A stretch of DNA of 64,000 bases from Pseudomonas matsuisoli (GCF_014647635.1 NZ_BMPO01000008.1:186001-250000), one strand, 5' to 3'. Positions 34,108 to 44,242 are shown, numbered from the stretch's first letter. The notes: generated by a model from the letters alone, not told the origin. A program made the numbers and translations.

Positions 34108-36702
34108 GTGTATCCATCTAAGCGCAAAGCAAAGGATAAGCCTGCTTCGGCCAATGGGCAGAACGCTGCCAGTCCTAGCAATCCCCTAGGTCTAGGCAGC
34201 GTTGCGGCCCTGCTCGGCGTGCTCGCCGCCGCTGCTGTTCTCTGGTCATTCGAGATCGCGCCTGCGCGCGAAGCGCAGCGTCAGGCCGTCGCCACTGCCT
34301 GGGCCGAGGGCCAGGCAGGCGCGCTACGCCAGGCGCTGGCAATTGCGCGCGGCGACCTGCAAAGCATGGCGCAGGCCGATGACACCGTAGCGATCGCTCG
34401 CGAGGGTGTCGGGGAAGAAATCGCCCGTCTGGAACAGGACCTTTCGCGCCAGCCTGGCATGGTCGCCGTACGCCTGTTTCCAAAAGGCGCCGCGACAATC
34501 GACGACAACCTAACGGCGCCCATCAACTATGCCGCGTTAGACCTGGTCCGCCGCGCGGAAAATGGCGCTCAGCCCACCGCCGAAGCCTATCGCGTAGGGG
34601 ACCGCTGGCTCATCTACAGCGCCGCCGCCGTCCGCGCCAACGCCGAGGCTCCGATTCTCGGCACCCTGCTGCGTGTAACCGACGCACGTACGCTTTTACG
34701 GGGTCTTCCCCCGCTGCCCGCAGGCGTCGGCGGTATCCGTCTCGATCAACGCTTCGCCAATGCGCCGACCCAAACGCTGTTGAGCGCGGGAGCGTTGGAT
34801 GAAAGCGAAACCATGGAACTCGCTACCGGCAATCCGAACTGGCAACTGACATTCAGTCCCGCGCCGGGCCTTGCGCCTGCCATCAATCCGACTTGGCTCG
34901 CGATTGCCGGCTTGCTTGCCTTGGGTGGCGCCCTATTAGGGCTAAAACTGTCCCTGCGCGCCTATGCACGAAGGGTCGAAGTCGATGCCGAGCTTCTTGA
35001 TCGGGCCGTGCTGGAACTCTCTGCCGGAAGGACCATCAAACGGCCGGGTCTGAGCCTGCCGGCGCTGGATACGGTGGCACAGAACCTGGCAGGCCTATCG
35101 CGTATCACGCTTCAGAAACCGCCTGAAGCGGATCCGGAAACGCCCGCCCAGAACCCGCAGCAGCAGCCGGAATCGACCCACATGTCGGTGCCGCGCCAAA
35201 GCCAGCGTGTTGGGGACGTCGACCCCTTGGACGTCGATTTCCTCGACATGGATTTTCTCGAAGAGGACCAGGATATGCTTGGCCTCGATACTCAGGAGCG
35301 AGACCCCGCAATGAGCACCGTTCAAGCACCCGCCTTGCCAGCCAGTATCTTCCGTGCGTACGACATCCGCGGCGTAGTCGGCGAAAGCCTGACCGCCGAG
35401 ACCGCCTACTGGATCGGCCGCGCCATCGGCTCCGAAAGCCTTGCCAAGAACGAACCGAACGTATCGGTAGGCCGTGACGGACGACTCTCTGGTCCGGAAC
35501 TGGTACAGGGCCTCATCCAAGGCATCGCCGATACTGGCTGTACGGTCAGCGACGTCGGCATGGTTCCAACCCCCGTGCTCTATTACGCAGCCAACATCCT
35601 CGCCGGTAAGTCCGGTGTAATGTTGACCGGCAGCCACAATCCACCGGACTACAACGGTTTCAAGATCGTCATTGCGGGCGACACCCTCGCCAACGAGCAG
35701 ATCCAGGTCCTGCGCGAGCGCATCGAAACCGGCAACCTTGCCAGCGGCGCCGGCAGCGTCGAGCAAGTCGATGTGCTGCAGCGCTACTTCGAGCAGATCC
35801 GTGGCGATATCGTCCTGGCGAAGAAGCTCAAGGTGGTCGTCGATTGCGGTAATGGCGTTGCAGGTGTGATCGCCCCGCAACTGATCGAGGCGCTGGGCTG
35901 TGAAGTCGTCCCGCTGTTCTGTGACGTGGACGGCAACTTCCCGAACCACCACCCAGATCCCGGCAAACCTGAAAACCTGGAAGACCTGATCGCAAAAGTC
36001 AAAGAAACCGGCGCCGATCTGGGCTTGGCTTTCGACGGCGACGGCGACCGCGTGGGCGTGGTGACCAACAAAGGCACCATCATCTATCCAGACCGTCTGT
36101 TGATGCTTTTTGCCAAGGACGTGGTATCCCGCAACCCGGGCTCAGACATCATCTATGACGTGAAATGCTCTCGCCGTCTGACCGCCCTCATCAGCGGCTA
36201 CGGTGGCCGTCCGGTCATGTACAAGACCGGACATTCGCTGATCAAGAAGAAGATGAAGGAAACCGGTGCGCTTCTGGCTGGCGAAATGAGTGGCCATGTA
36301 TTCTTCAAGGAGCGCTGGTACGGCTTCGATGACGGCATCTATAGCGCCGCACGCCTGCTGGAAATTCTCAGCCAGGAAAGTGGTAGCGCAGAAGAGGTGT
36401 TCTCCACCTATCCAAACGATGTCGCTACACCGGAGATCAACATCAAGGTCACGGAAGAGAGCAAGTTCAGCATCATCGAAGCCCTCGAGCGCGACGCGCA
36501 ATGGGGCGATGCGAACCTGGTGACGATCGATGGCGTGCGTGTCGATTATCCGAAGGGTTGGGGGCTGGTTCGTGCGTCGAACACCACGCCGGTACTGGTA
36601 CTGCGCTTCGAAGCAGAAACCGAAGCCGAACTCGAGCGAATCAAGGACGTCTTCCGCAAGCAGCTTTATACTGTCGCACCTGACCTGAACATTCCGTTCT
36701 GA
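34108..36702 (+). CDS. algC: Phosphomannomutase/phosphoglucomutase AlgC with an N-terminal membrane module
   Basis: 864 residues from the GTG at 34108 (GAGGGA upstream). Two membrane helices (about 29-48 and 261-283) bracket a probable periplasmic region; a Pro/Gln-rich linker leads to the mutase domain from M402. That domain has TGSHNPPDYNG with the catalytic phosphoserine, DGDGDRVGV with Mg2+ ligands, GEMSGHVFF and the RASNTTPVL phosphate-binding loop. It interconverts mannose- and glucose-6-P/1-P for alginate, LPS and rhamnolipid precursors. An internal ATG at 35311, the classical AlgC start, follows AGGAG by 12 bp, so a short 463-residue form may also be made. Confidence 0.9.
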   Translation: MYPSKRKAKDKPASANGQNAASPSNPLGLGSVAALLGVLAAAAVLWSFEIAPAREAQRQAVATAWAEGQAGALRQALAIARGDLQSMAQADDTVAIAREGVGEEIARLEQDLSRQPGMVAVRLFPKGAATIDDNLTAPINYAALDLVRRAENGAQPTAEAYRVGDRWLIYSAAAVRANAEAPILGTLLRVTDARTLLRGLPPLPAGVGGIRLDQRFANAPTQTLLSAGALDESETMELATGNPNWQLTFSPAPGLAPAINPTWLAIAGLLALGGALLGLKLSLRAYARRVEVDAELLDRAVLELSAGRTIKRPGLSLPALDTVAQNLAGLSRITLQKPPEADPETPAQNPQQQPESTHMSVPRQSQRVGDVDPLDVDFLDMDFLEEDQDMLGLDTQERDPAMSTVQAPALPASIFRAYDIRGVVGESLTAETAYWIGRAIGSESLAKNEPNVSVGRDGRLSGPELVQGLIQGIADTGCTVSDVGMVPTPVLYYAANILAGKSGVMLTGSHNPPDYNGFKIVIAGDTLANEQIQVLRERIETGNLASGAGSVEQVDVLQRYFEQIRGDIVLAKKLKVVVDCGNGVAGVIAPQLIEALGCEVVPLFCDVDGNFPNHHPDPGKPENLEDLIAKVKETGADLGLAFDGDGDRVGVVTNKGTIIYPDRLLMLFAKDVVSRNPGSDIIYDVKCSRRLTALISGYGGRPVMYKTGHSLIKKKMKETGALLAGEMSGHVFFKERWYGFDDGIYSAARLLEILSQESGSAEEVFSTYPNDVATPEINIKVTEESKFSIIEALERDAQWGDANLVTIDGVRVDYPKGWGLVRASNTTPVLVLRFEAETEAELERIKDVFRKQLYTVAPDLNIPF

Positions 36703-36716
36703 TCCAGCGACGGCCG

Positions 36717-36735
36717 TGCCCGGCACTGCCGGGCA
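36717..36735 (+). other. Hairpin between algC and argB
   Basis: TGCCCGGC-ACT-GCCGGGCA, a perfect 8 bp stem without a T run, so more likely an RNA-processing or stability element than a terminator. Confidence 0.6.
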
Positions 36736-36766
36736 TGTCACATTTCGATCGCGGGCCGGCGGCTGA

Positions 36767-37717
<951 letters not shown>

Positions 37718-37816
37718 TCCGCATGACGGGGCGGCGGTAACCGCCCCCTCGGGCGATCACATCAAGATGGCTGGGATTTGAAGAGCGTTACGACGTGCTA
37801 GGCGCCCGTTCGCGCG

Positions 37817-38413
37817 TCAGGGTTTGTCGTCACCACCCACCAGGGTTTGGACACGCACTCGATCAGCGGCGAAGCTGCGTTGCGCTTGCTCACGAGCTTT
37901 CTGGTACCGATCTATATCCTTGCCCAGACGCGCCTGCTCATCCTTTAAATCGCTGATTTGGGCAAGGATCTGATCCGGCACCACCTGCCCGCTTCGTTCA
38001 AGTTCAGCGGCTTGCGACAGCACATTGCCTTGCTGAATCCGGATCGATTGCAGGTTGCTGTTCGCGACACCGATCAGGCTATCCAGCTCGGCCAGCTTAC
38101 GGTCACGAGCACGGTCGACATCCTTTACGTTCGCATAGAGGCGCATGAGCTGGCGGTCGGCCTGCGTCTGCAACGCGCGAGCCTCGCGCTGCTTACGCTC
38201 TTCTGCGGTAGGCGCAGGCGGTACGACTCTCAACACGCGGCCCTGCTCGTTGATGACCTCGAACCCTTTACCGACAAACTCCGGTGGCACGCCCTGACGG
38301 GTCAAGACAGTCACGCCGCGATCATCCACGTAACGATAGAGATCGGCACAGGCCAGGCCTGGAAGCAGGACTCCGATGGCAAGCAGACAACCCGTCAGAC
38401 GCAAATGCATCAT
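37817..38413 (-). CDS. DUF4124 domain secreted coiled-coil protein
   Basis: 198 residues. Signal peptide MMHLRLTGCLLAIGVLLPGLACA, then a DUF4124 domain (DLYRYVDDRGVTVLTRQGVP) and a long charged helix (about residues 70-185, rich in Arg, Glu and Gln) likely to be a coiled coil in the periplasm. The start is one of two adjacent ATGs (38413 or 38410) after AAAGGA. It follows pyrE by 13 bp on the same strand. Function unknown. Confidence 0.82.
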   Translation of the reverse strand: MMHLRLTGCLLAIGVLLPGLACADLYRYVDDRGVTVLTRQGVPPEFVGKGFEVINEQGRVLRVVPPAPTAEERKQREARALQTQADRQLMRLYANVKDVDRARDRKLAELDSLIGVANSNLQSIRIQQGNVLSQAAELERSGQVVPDQILAQISDLKDEQARLGKDIDRYQKAREQAQRSFAADRVRVQTLVGGDDKP

Positions 38414-38426
38414 GCTGCGGTCCTTT

Positions 38427-39068
38427 TCAGACACCGTATTGTTGGCGATAGGCCTCGACTGCAGGTAGGTGGGCGCGCAAGCTCGCGTCATTGGCTAAGA
38501 ACTCGAGCACCTGATCCAGCGAAACGATGCTGATCACGGATAGACCAAAATCACGCTCGACTTCCTGGATCGCGGACAGCTCACCCTTCCCCCTCTCCTG
38601 ACGGTTCAAAGCAATAAGCACGCCAGCCGCTCGCGCCTGTTGTTGTTCGAGAATCTGCATGACTTCACGTATAGCAGTTCCTGCAGTAATCACATCGTCC
38701 ACGATCAGCACATTGCCCTGAACCGGCGCGCCTACGAGCGAACCGCCTTCTCCGTGGGTTTTGGCTTCTTTGCGATTGAAGGCCCAGGGCACGTCGCGAC
38801 CATGCTGCTCTGCCAGCGCAACCGCCGTGGCAGAAGCCAGGGGAATGCCTTTGTAAGCCGGGCCGAACAACACGTCGAACGATACGCCGCTGTCGACGAT
38901 CGCAGATGCGTAGAACTGACCGAGTTTCGCCAGCGCAAGACCGCTGTTGAAAAGGCCGGCATTGAAAAAGTACGGGCTGACGCGTCCCGACTTGAGGGTG
39001 AACTCACCGAACCGCAGCACACCGCGATCGATAGCAAAACGAAGGAAGTCGCGCTGGTAGTCCTGCAT
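38427..39068 (-). CDS. pyrE: Orotate phosphoribosyltransferase
   Basis: 213 residues, as in E. coli (213). It joins orotate to PRPP in UMP synthesis. The PRPP-binding motif is [41 protein letters not shown] and [13 protein letters not shown] (mobile catalytic loop with Lys) are typical. The ATG ending 39068 gives [13 protein letters not shown], the family start. It is divergent from crc, with an 82 bp shared promoter region. Confidence 0.97.
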   Translation of the reverse strand: MQDYQRDFLRFAIDRGVLRFGEFTLKSGRVSPYFFNAGLFNSGLALAKLGQFYASAIVDSGVSFDVLFGPAYKGIPLASATAVALAEQHGRDVPWAFNRKEAKTHGEGGSLVGAPVQGNVLIVDDVITAGTAIREVMQILEQQQARAAGVLIALNRQERGKGELSAIQEVERDFGLSVISIVSLDQVLEFLANDASLRAHLPAVEAYRQQYGV

Positions 39069-39150
39069 GAAAAAACTCTCGGGTGGCACGGATTTAGCTA
39101 ATTGGGACGAGCTCAGTTATCATACACGCACGTGTTTTTCGGGGCCATTT

Positions 39151-39930
39151 ATGCGGATCATCAGTGTAAACGTGAATGGCATTCAGTCTGCAGTCGAGCG
39201 AGGTCTTCTCAGCTGGCTTCAGGCGCAGAATGCCGACGTGATCTGCCTGCAGGACACCCGCGCCTCCATCGTCGAAATGGAAGAGCAAGCCCTCCAGCTG
39301 GACGGCTACTTCCAGTACTCCATTGATGCCGAGTCACCCACCCAAGGAGGAGTCGCGTTGTATTCGCGCCTGCAACCCAAGGCGGTGATCTACGGTCTCG
39401 GGTTCGAGATGGCGGATCGCTACGGGCGCTACCTGCAGGCGGATTTCGACAAAGTTAGTATCGCCACCCTACTGCTGCCATCTGGACAGGGCGGGGACGA
39501 GAACCTGAATCAGAAATTCAAGTTCATCGACGACTTCAGTGCGTACCTGAACAAGCAGCGCCGTAAGCGCCGCGAGTATATTTATTGCGGCTCGCTTTAC
39601 GTCGCGCACCAGAAACTGGACGTCAAGAACTGGCGCGAATGCCAGCAGACGCCCGGCTTCCTCGGACCAGAACGCAGTTGGCTGGACGAAGTATTCGGCA
39701 ACATGGGTTACGTGGACGCACTACGCGAGGTCAGCCGTGAAGGTGACCAGTACAGCTGGTGGGCGGACAGCGAACAAGCCGAGTTGCTGAATCTCGGCTA
39801 TCGCTTCGACTACCACATCCTCACGCCCGGCATGCGCCGCTCGGTGCGTAATGCCAAGCTGCCACGTCAGCCACGTTTCTCGCAGCACGCGCCGCTGATT
39901 GTCGACTACGACTGGACGCTCAGCCTTTAA
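39151..39930 (+). CDS. crc: Catabolite repression control protein Crc
   Basis: 259 residues, the same length as P. aeruginosa Crc and very similar throughout. It belongs to the exonuclease/endonuclease/phosphatase fold but has no nuclease activity; in Pseudomonas it works with Hfq on A-rich mRNA motifs to repress use of less preferred carbon sources. The N-terminus MRIISVNVNGIQSAVERGLL and the C-terminus QHAPLIVDYDW are intact. Divergent from pyrE, its standard location. The CrcZ-type sponge RNA is not in this window. Confidence 0.96.
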   Translation: MRIISVNVNGIQSAVERGLLSWLQAQNADVICLQDTRASIVEMEEQALQLDGYFQYSIDAESPTQGGVALYSRLQPKAVIYGLGFEMADRYGRYLQADFDKVSIATLLLPSGQGGDENLNQKFKFIDDFSAYLNKQRRKRREYIYCGSLYVAHQKLDVKNWRECQQTPGFLGPERSWLDEVFGNMGYVDALREVSREGDQYSWWADSEQAELLNLGYRFDYHILTPGMRRSVRNAKLPRQPRFSQHAPLIVDYDWTLSL

Positions 39931-39960
39931 GGCCACGTCCAAACCACCCCGCGCAGGCCA

Positions 39961-40149
39961 TCAGGCCGCCGCGGGGATACCCTCAAGCATTTCCAGCGTC
40001 ACGCCTAACATCCGCGCCGCCTTGCCTTCCAGCAGCGCAGCCATGGGCGGCTTTGGGCTGATCGCCGCGGCGATCAGCCGTGCCGTGATCTGTGGACCGG
40101 CACAAAACAGCCGCTCGACCTCCGACAAGCCACTTTCGCGACTGATCAA
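39961..40149 (-). CDS. Small ORF of unknown status, possible gene remnant
   Basis: 62 codons from a TTG (no ATG or GTG is available; the frame is open about 40 codons further upstream). The translation begins MISRESGLSEVERLF and ends MLEGIPAAA. Codon third positions are mostly G or C, like a real gene. There is no good ribosome-binding site and I do not recognise a family. It could be the 3' end of a decayed gene between crc and gabT, or chance. Confidence 0.22.
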   Translation of the reverse strand: MISRESGLSEVERLFCAGPQITARLIAAAISPKPPMAALLEGKAARMLGVTLEMLEGIPAAA

Positions 40150-40307
40150 GAGGCTCGCCGCCTGAGGAATATTCGCTCGGAGCAGAAGCGAGAGAGGGCG
40201 TGAGAAGGGATACAGCGTTAAACGAAGCGGGAGTCGATAATCCGTTCGCCGCTTCTGGAATATCGCTCCAATACCCTAAGAAACGCGCCGGAAGGCTCGC
40301 TCTAGAG

Positions 40308-40331
40308 CGGCGCGCCTGCGAGGACGCGCCG
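40308..40331 (-). terminator. Hairpin downstream of gabT, weak terminator candidate
   Basis: CGGCGCG pairs with CGCGCCG around a 10 nt loop, 10 bp beyond the gabT stop, without a T run on the minus strand. Confidence 0.45.
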
Positions 40332-40340
40332 CGAGGGAGG

Positions 40341-41621
40341 TCACGCCAGTTCGTCGAAGCACTCGGCGAGAATGGCAATACCCTTGTCCAACTGAGCGTC
40401 GGGAATGGTGACCGGCATGAGGAAGCGGATCACGTTGTAGTACGTGCCGCACGACAACAGGATCAACCCTTTCTCGCGGGCACGCGCAACGATCTTGCCC
40501 ACAAGCTCCGCCGCTGGCTTGTGCACGTCACCGCCTTCGAACAGTTCGATGGCGATCATCGAGCCCAGGCCGCGGACATCACCGATGACCTTGTGCTTGG
40601 CCTGAATCTCACGCAGCGAACCCTTTAGACGCTCGCCCAGCGCGTTGCTGCGCTCCAGCAGCTTCTCTTCGTCAAAGACTTTGAGCACCGCCAACGCAGC
40701 CGCGCACGCGATCGGGCTGCCGGCATAGGTGCCGCCCAGGCCACCGGGGGCAATCGCATCCATCAGTTCCGCCTTGCCGCTGACACCCGAAATCGGGAAG
40801 CCACCGCCGACCGACTTGGCGAATGTGGTCAGATCAGGAACGATGCCCAGCTGTTCGGTCGCGAAGAACGTACCGGTACGACCCGCGCCGGTTTGTACTT
40901 CATCGGCAATCAGCAGAATGCCGTGCTCATCGCACAGCGCGCGCAGGCGCTTCATGAAAGCAGGCGAGTTGACGTAAAAACCACCTTCACCCTGCACAGG
41001 CTCGATGATGATCGCGGCGATATCCTGAGGCTGTGCGTCGTTCTTGAAGATGCGCTCGATGCTGGCGATCGAATCGTCTTCGCTCACACCGTGCAACTCG
41101 CACGGCGCCTCGGCGCGGTAAACACCTGCCGGCATCAGGCCCATGCCTGCCGAATAAGGCGCAACCTTGCCTGTCAAGGAAAGCGTCATCATCGTGCGGC
41201 CATGATAGGCACCGGTGAACGCGATGACGCCTGCACGACGCGTCGCCGCACGGGCAATCTTCACGGCATTTTCGACCGCTTCCGAACCGCTGGTGACCAG
41301 CAGCGTCTTCTTCGCAAAATCGCCCGGTACACGCTTGGCAATTTCTTCGGCCAACTCGACATAAGGCTCGTAGGCCAACACCTGGAAGCAGGTGTGGCTG
41401 AGCTTGGTCAGCTGCTCCTGGACGGCCGCGATCACCTTCGGATGCAAGTGGCCGGTGTTCAACACCGCGATACCACCGGCGAAATCGATGAACTCGCGTC
41501 CTTCGACGTCCGTAACGGTGGCGTTCTCGGCCTTCTCGGCAAAGATCGGATGGATCTGGCCGACACCGCGTGGGACAGCAGCCATACGACGCTGCATCAG
41601 GGATTCGTTAGTCTTGCTCAT
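40341..41621 (-). CDS. gabT: 4-aminobutyrate--2-oxoglutarate transaminase
   Basis: 426 residues, the standard length. PLP-dependent class III aminotransferase that moves the amino group of GABA to 2-oxoglutarate, giving succinate semialdehyde. The PLP lysine is K269 in TTFAKSVGGGFP; the cofactor Asp is in LLIADEVQTGAGRTG; VTSGSEAVENA binds the phosphate. The ATG ending 41621 gives the family start MSKTNESLMQRR. It is second in a gabDT operon, 169 bp after gabD; this gap has a hairpin at 41744-41780. Confidence 0.95.
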   Translation of the reverse strand: MSKTNESLMQRRMAAVPRGVGQIHPIFAEKAENATVTDVEGREFIDFAGGIAVLNTGHLHPKVIAAVQEQLTKLSHTCFQVLAYEPYVELAEEIAKRVPGDFAKKTLLVTSGSEAVENAVKIARAATRRAGVIAFTGAYHGRTMMTLSLTGKVAPYSAGMGLMPAGVYRAEAPCELHGVSEDDSIASIERIFKNDAQPQDIAAIIIEPVQGEGGFYVNSPAFMKRLRALCDEHGILLIADEVQTGAGRTGTFFATEQLGIVPDLTTFAKSVGGGFPISGVSGKAELMDAIAPGGLGGTYAGSPIACAAALAVLKVFDEEKLLERSNALGERLKGSLREIQAKHKVIGDVRGLGSMIAIELFEGGDVHKPAAELVGKIVARAREKGLILLSCGTYYNVIRFLMPVTIPDAQLDKGIAILAECFDELA

Positions 41622-41743
41622 AGCTCCTCTTCGGCCGTTCATCGCCGGCCCTGTTCAAGGATGAAAATACGCCCGTAGCGCACTGACGGCATACGATGAT
41701 CGACCGTCAATGCGCATCCGGGCGCGGTGGAATATGTCCCGTC

Positions 41744-41780
41744 CACGTTCACGCTCAGCAAGTGTTAGCGGCTGAACGTG
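41744..41780 (-). other. Hairpin in the gabD-gabT intercistronic gap
   Basis: CACGTTCA/TGAACGTG (8 bp) plus an inner CGCT/AGCG (4 bp) with a 2 nt bulge, 10 bp downstream of the gabD stop. No T run; possibly an RNA-processing or stabilising structure setting the gabD:gabT ratio. Confidence 0.55.
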
Positions 41781-41790
41781 AGGCGCAGAC

Positions 41791-43239
41791 TCAAATGCTC
41801 AGGCAGAGGTACTTGATTTCCAGGTAATCCTCGATGCCGTACTTCGAACCTTCGCGACCTAAGCCGGAGGCTTTGACGCCACCGAACGGAGCCACTTCGT
41901 TCGAGATCAGACCGGTGTTGATGCCGACCATGCCGTACTCCAGCGCCTCAGCGACACGGAACACACGGCTCAGGTCCTTGGCGTAGAAATACGATGCCAA
42001 GCCGAACTCGGTGTCGTTGGCCGCCGCGATCACTTCAGCATCGTCCTTGAAGCGGAACAGCGGCGCCAGCGGGCCGAAGGTTTCGTCTTTGGAAACCAGG
42101 GCATTGGCCGGCACGTCAGTCAGGATCGTGGGCTCGAAGAAGGTACCGCCCAGGGCGTGCTCCTTACCACCGAATGCTACCTTGGCGCCCTTGCTCACGG
42201 CGTCCTCGATGTGTTCCTTGACCTTGGCGACGGCTTTCTCGTCGATCAACGGGCCAGTCGTCACACCGTCGTCCAGACCGTTACCGATCTTCAGCTTGGC
42301 AACAGCGGCCTTCAGCTTCTCGGTAAAGGCTTCGTAGACACCGTCCTGCACATAAATGCGGTTGGCGCAGACACAGGTCTGGCCGTTGTTGCGGTACTTG
42401 GAAACGATGGCGCCATCGACTGCTGCATCCAAGTCCGCGTCATCGAACACGATGAACGGGGCATTGCCACCCAGCTCCAGCGACACCTTCTTGATGTCCT
42501 GCGCGCATTCAGCCATCAACTGGCGGCCGATCTCCGTCGAACCGGTGAACGACAGCTTGCGCACGATCGGGTTGCTGGTCAGTTCGCCGCCCACTTCGCC
42601 GGCAGAACCCGTAATGACACTGAACACACCTTTTGGAATGCCAGCACGCTCGGCCAACTCAGCCAGTGCCAGCGCCGAATAAGGGGTTTGCGAAGCGGGC
42701 TTGAGCACCATGGTGCAGCCGGCTGCCAGTGCTGGACCGGCTTTACGGGTGATCATCGCCGCAGGGAAGTTCCACGGTGTGATGGCCGCCGTTACACCGA
42801 TCGGCTGTTTGATGACGATGATGCGCTTGTCCGCCTGGTGTCCCGGAATCGTGTCGCCATAAACACGCTTGGCTTCTTCAGCGAACCACTCCAAAAAGGA
42901 CGCCGCGTAAGCGATCTCGCCCTTGGCCTCGGCGAAGGCCTTGCCCTGCTCCAGCGTCATCAGGCGACCCAGGTCCTCCTGGTTTTCCAACATCAATTCG
43001 TACCAGCGACGCAGCTTCGCCGCGCGCTCTTTGGCGGTCAGCGCACGCCAGGCGGGTAGCGCCTTGTCAGCGGCTTCGATAGCACGACGGGTTTCCGCGC
43101 GGCCCATCTTGGGCACTGTGCCGAGCACTTCATTAGTAGCCGGATTGTTGACCTTGATCGTCTGACCGTTGTCCGCATCGACCCAGGCTCCATCGACGTA
43201 AGCCTGTTGGCGGAAAAGCGAAGCGTCTTTCAATTGCAT
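41791..43239 (-). CDS. gabD: NADP+-dependent succinate-semialdehyde dehydrogenase
   Basis: 482 residues. It oxidises succinate semialdehyde (and, in Pseudomonas, glutarate semialdehyde from lysine) to the diacid. Catalytic residues: N157 in TPWNFPA, E255 in SLELGGNAP, C289 in NNGQTCVCANR; the adjacent cysteine is the redox-switch partner seen in GabD. The ATG ending 43239 follows AGGAGA. It is the first gene of gabDT; two related palindromes at 43433 and 43524 may be regulator sites. Confidence 0.96.
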   Translation of the reverse strand: MQLKDASLFRQQAYVDGAWVDADNGQTIKVNNPATNEVLGTVPKMGRAETRRAIEAADKALPAWRALTAKERAAKLRRWYELMLENQEDLGRLMTLEQGKAFAEAKGEIAYAASFLEWFAEEAKRVYGDTIPGHQADKRIIVIKQPIGVTAAITPWNFPAAMITRKAGPALAAGCTMVLKPASQTPYSALALAELAERAGIPKGVFSVITGSAGEVGGELTSNPIVRKLSFTGSTEIGRQLMAECAQDIKKVSLELGGNAPFIVFDDADLDAAVDGAIVSKYRNNGQTCVCANRIYVQDGVYEAFTEKLKAAVAKLKIGNGLDDGVTTGPLIDEKAVAKVKEHIEDAVSKGAKVAFGGKEHALGGTFFEPTILTDVPANALVSKDETFGPLAPLFRFKDDAEVIAAANDTEFGLASYFYAKDLSRVFRVAEALEYGMVGINTGLISNEVAPFGGVKASGLGREGSKYGIEDYLEIKYLCLSI

Positions 43240-43432
43240 GGCGATCTCCTGGCGGCTGCGCCGAGCGGCGCAGGACATATTCATGATGAGCGTGCGGGCA
43301 TGACCTTCCGCCTGTGGAAGGCCCACCCTCACAGTCGGCTGAGCGAGCGGAACGGTACGCCTGACCACAAAAATAGCGGACGGCCAGGCGTTCTGAATAT
43401 CGAACGAATGCTAGGGCTTGCGCCCTCTCAAC

Positions 43433-43446
43433 ACAATATGTTGTTC
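43433..43446. promoter_or_regulatory. Operator-like site ACAATATGTTGTTC upstream of gabD
   Basis: ACAA-N4-TTGT inverted repeat that matches the second site at 43524 at 12 of 14 positions. It is 194 bp upstream of the gabD start. GntR/LysR-type binding is plausible but inferred. Confidence 0.5.
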
Positions 43447-43523
43447 GAAAAAATAAACACTCGATTTCACACTCGGCTAATCGGCGCCGCCGTCGCGAAC
43501 GCCGTTCCAATTCGAGGACGCAC

Positions 43524-43537
43524 ACAACATTTTGTTC
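43524..43537. promoter_or_regulatory. Operator-like site ACAACATTTTGTTC upstream of gabD
   Basis: Second ACAA-N4-TTGT site, 91 bp from the first (nearly an integral number of helix turns). It lies 60 bp from the tRNA gene. Confidence 0.5.
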
Positions 43538-43597
43538 AGCCCGCACCGCCAGCATGGACGCCCGCCAGCCAGATGAGTATCATGCGCCCCGCGCAAC

Positions 43598-43674
43598 GCA
43601 CTCGTAGCTCAGCTGGATAGAGTACTGCCCTCCGAAGGCAGGGGTCGTGGGTTCGAATCCCGCCGAGTGCGCCA
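43598..43674 (+). tRNA. tRNA-Arg(CCG)
   Basis: 77 nt including encoded CCA. Acceptor arms GCACTCG and CGAGTGC pair fully, the discriminator is G, the D-arm has AGCTCAGCTGGATAGAGTA, the T-arm has GGTTCGAATCC, and the anticodon loop CTCCGAA gives anticodon CCG (43632-43634), reading the arginine codon CGG. A strong terminator follows. Confidence 0.97.
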
Positions 43675-43683
43675 TATACGAAG

Positions 43684-43715
43684 AAAAGCCCACGTAAAAA
43701 CGTGGGTTTTTTTTT
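43684..43715 (+). terminator. Rho-independent terminator after tRNA-Arg
   Basis: CCCACG-TAAAAA-CGTGGG followed by nine T, preceded by AAAAG; 10 bp after the CCA. Confidence 0.93.
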
Positions 43716-44242
43716 GGACTTCGATTTATCAGGTTGAACCGTTCAGCGTCGCGATACATAGTCCCGATCTGCCCCGGTCGATTGAAGCTGAGCGATTTGC
43801 GTGCTTCAGCCGAGGGGGCCTGCCCTAACGGATTTCAGTGCTACGCCCGCATGAAGCGGACCAGGGGTTCTTGGGCCTTTTCCAAGCGTCTTGGGCCAAC
43901 TCGTCGGCGCACGCCGTATCAGATGTCGAATTACGATCGGCAGATCGCTGTGTCGAAGTGCGCGCGATGACCAGGACGGCGGTACAGAAGCGACAATCCA
44001 TCGCTGGGCAAAGGGATGGTCACTACCCGGTGATTGAGCGTCGTACGCTCGCCGCGACACGGCGAAATAGTGAAACTGGATGTAAGGGAAATCGCGCGAT
44101 TGCACGAGCAATCATATGGGGTAGCTCTGTCGATGAACCCCCGAAATTCGCCTGGCACCGCGGCATTGAGCTCATTCTCACGGCGGACATACCGGCTCGG
44201 CTCGCCTTGATGAGAATCGCCACCTATCCAAACACGCCAGGA
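43716..44242. other. 527 bp without a recognisable gene, downstream of tRNA-Arg
   Basis: Open frames occur on both strands (one of 142 codons from 43838) but translations are not recognisable and have no ribosome-binding site. Composition is less G+C-rich than neighbours. No integrase or repeated tRNA 3' end is present, so there is no proof of an integrated element. Confidence 0.5.

Noticed and set aside
33237-34181. 314-codon open frame on the minus strand over coaBC-dut
   Set aside because: Antisense to genes with complete motifs; no similarity seen.
43380-43440. Sigma-54 promoter upstream of gabD
   Set aside because: A GG...GC pair is present on the minus strand but the spacing is 11 rather than 10 and the TTGC element is absent.
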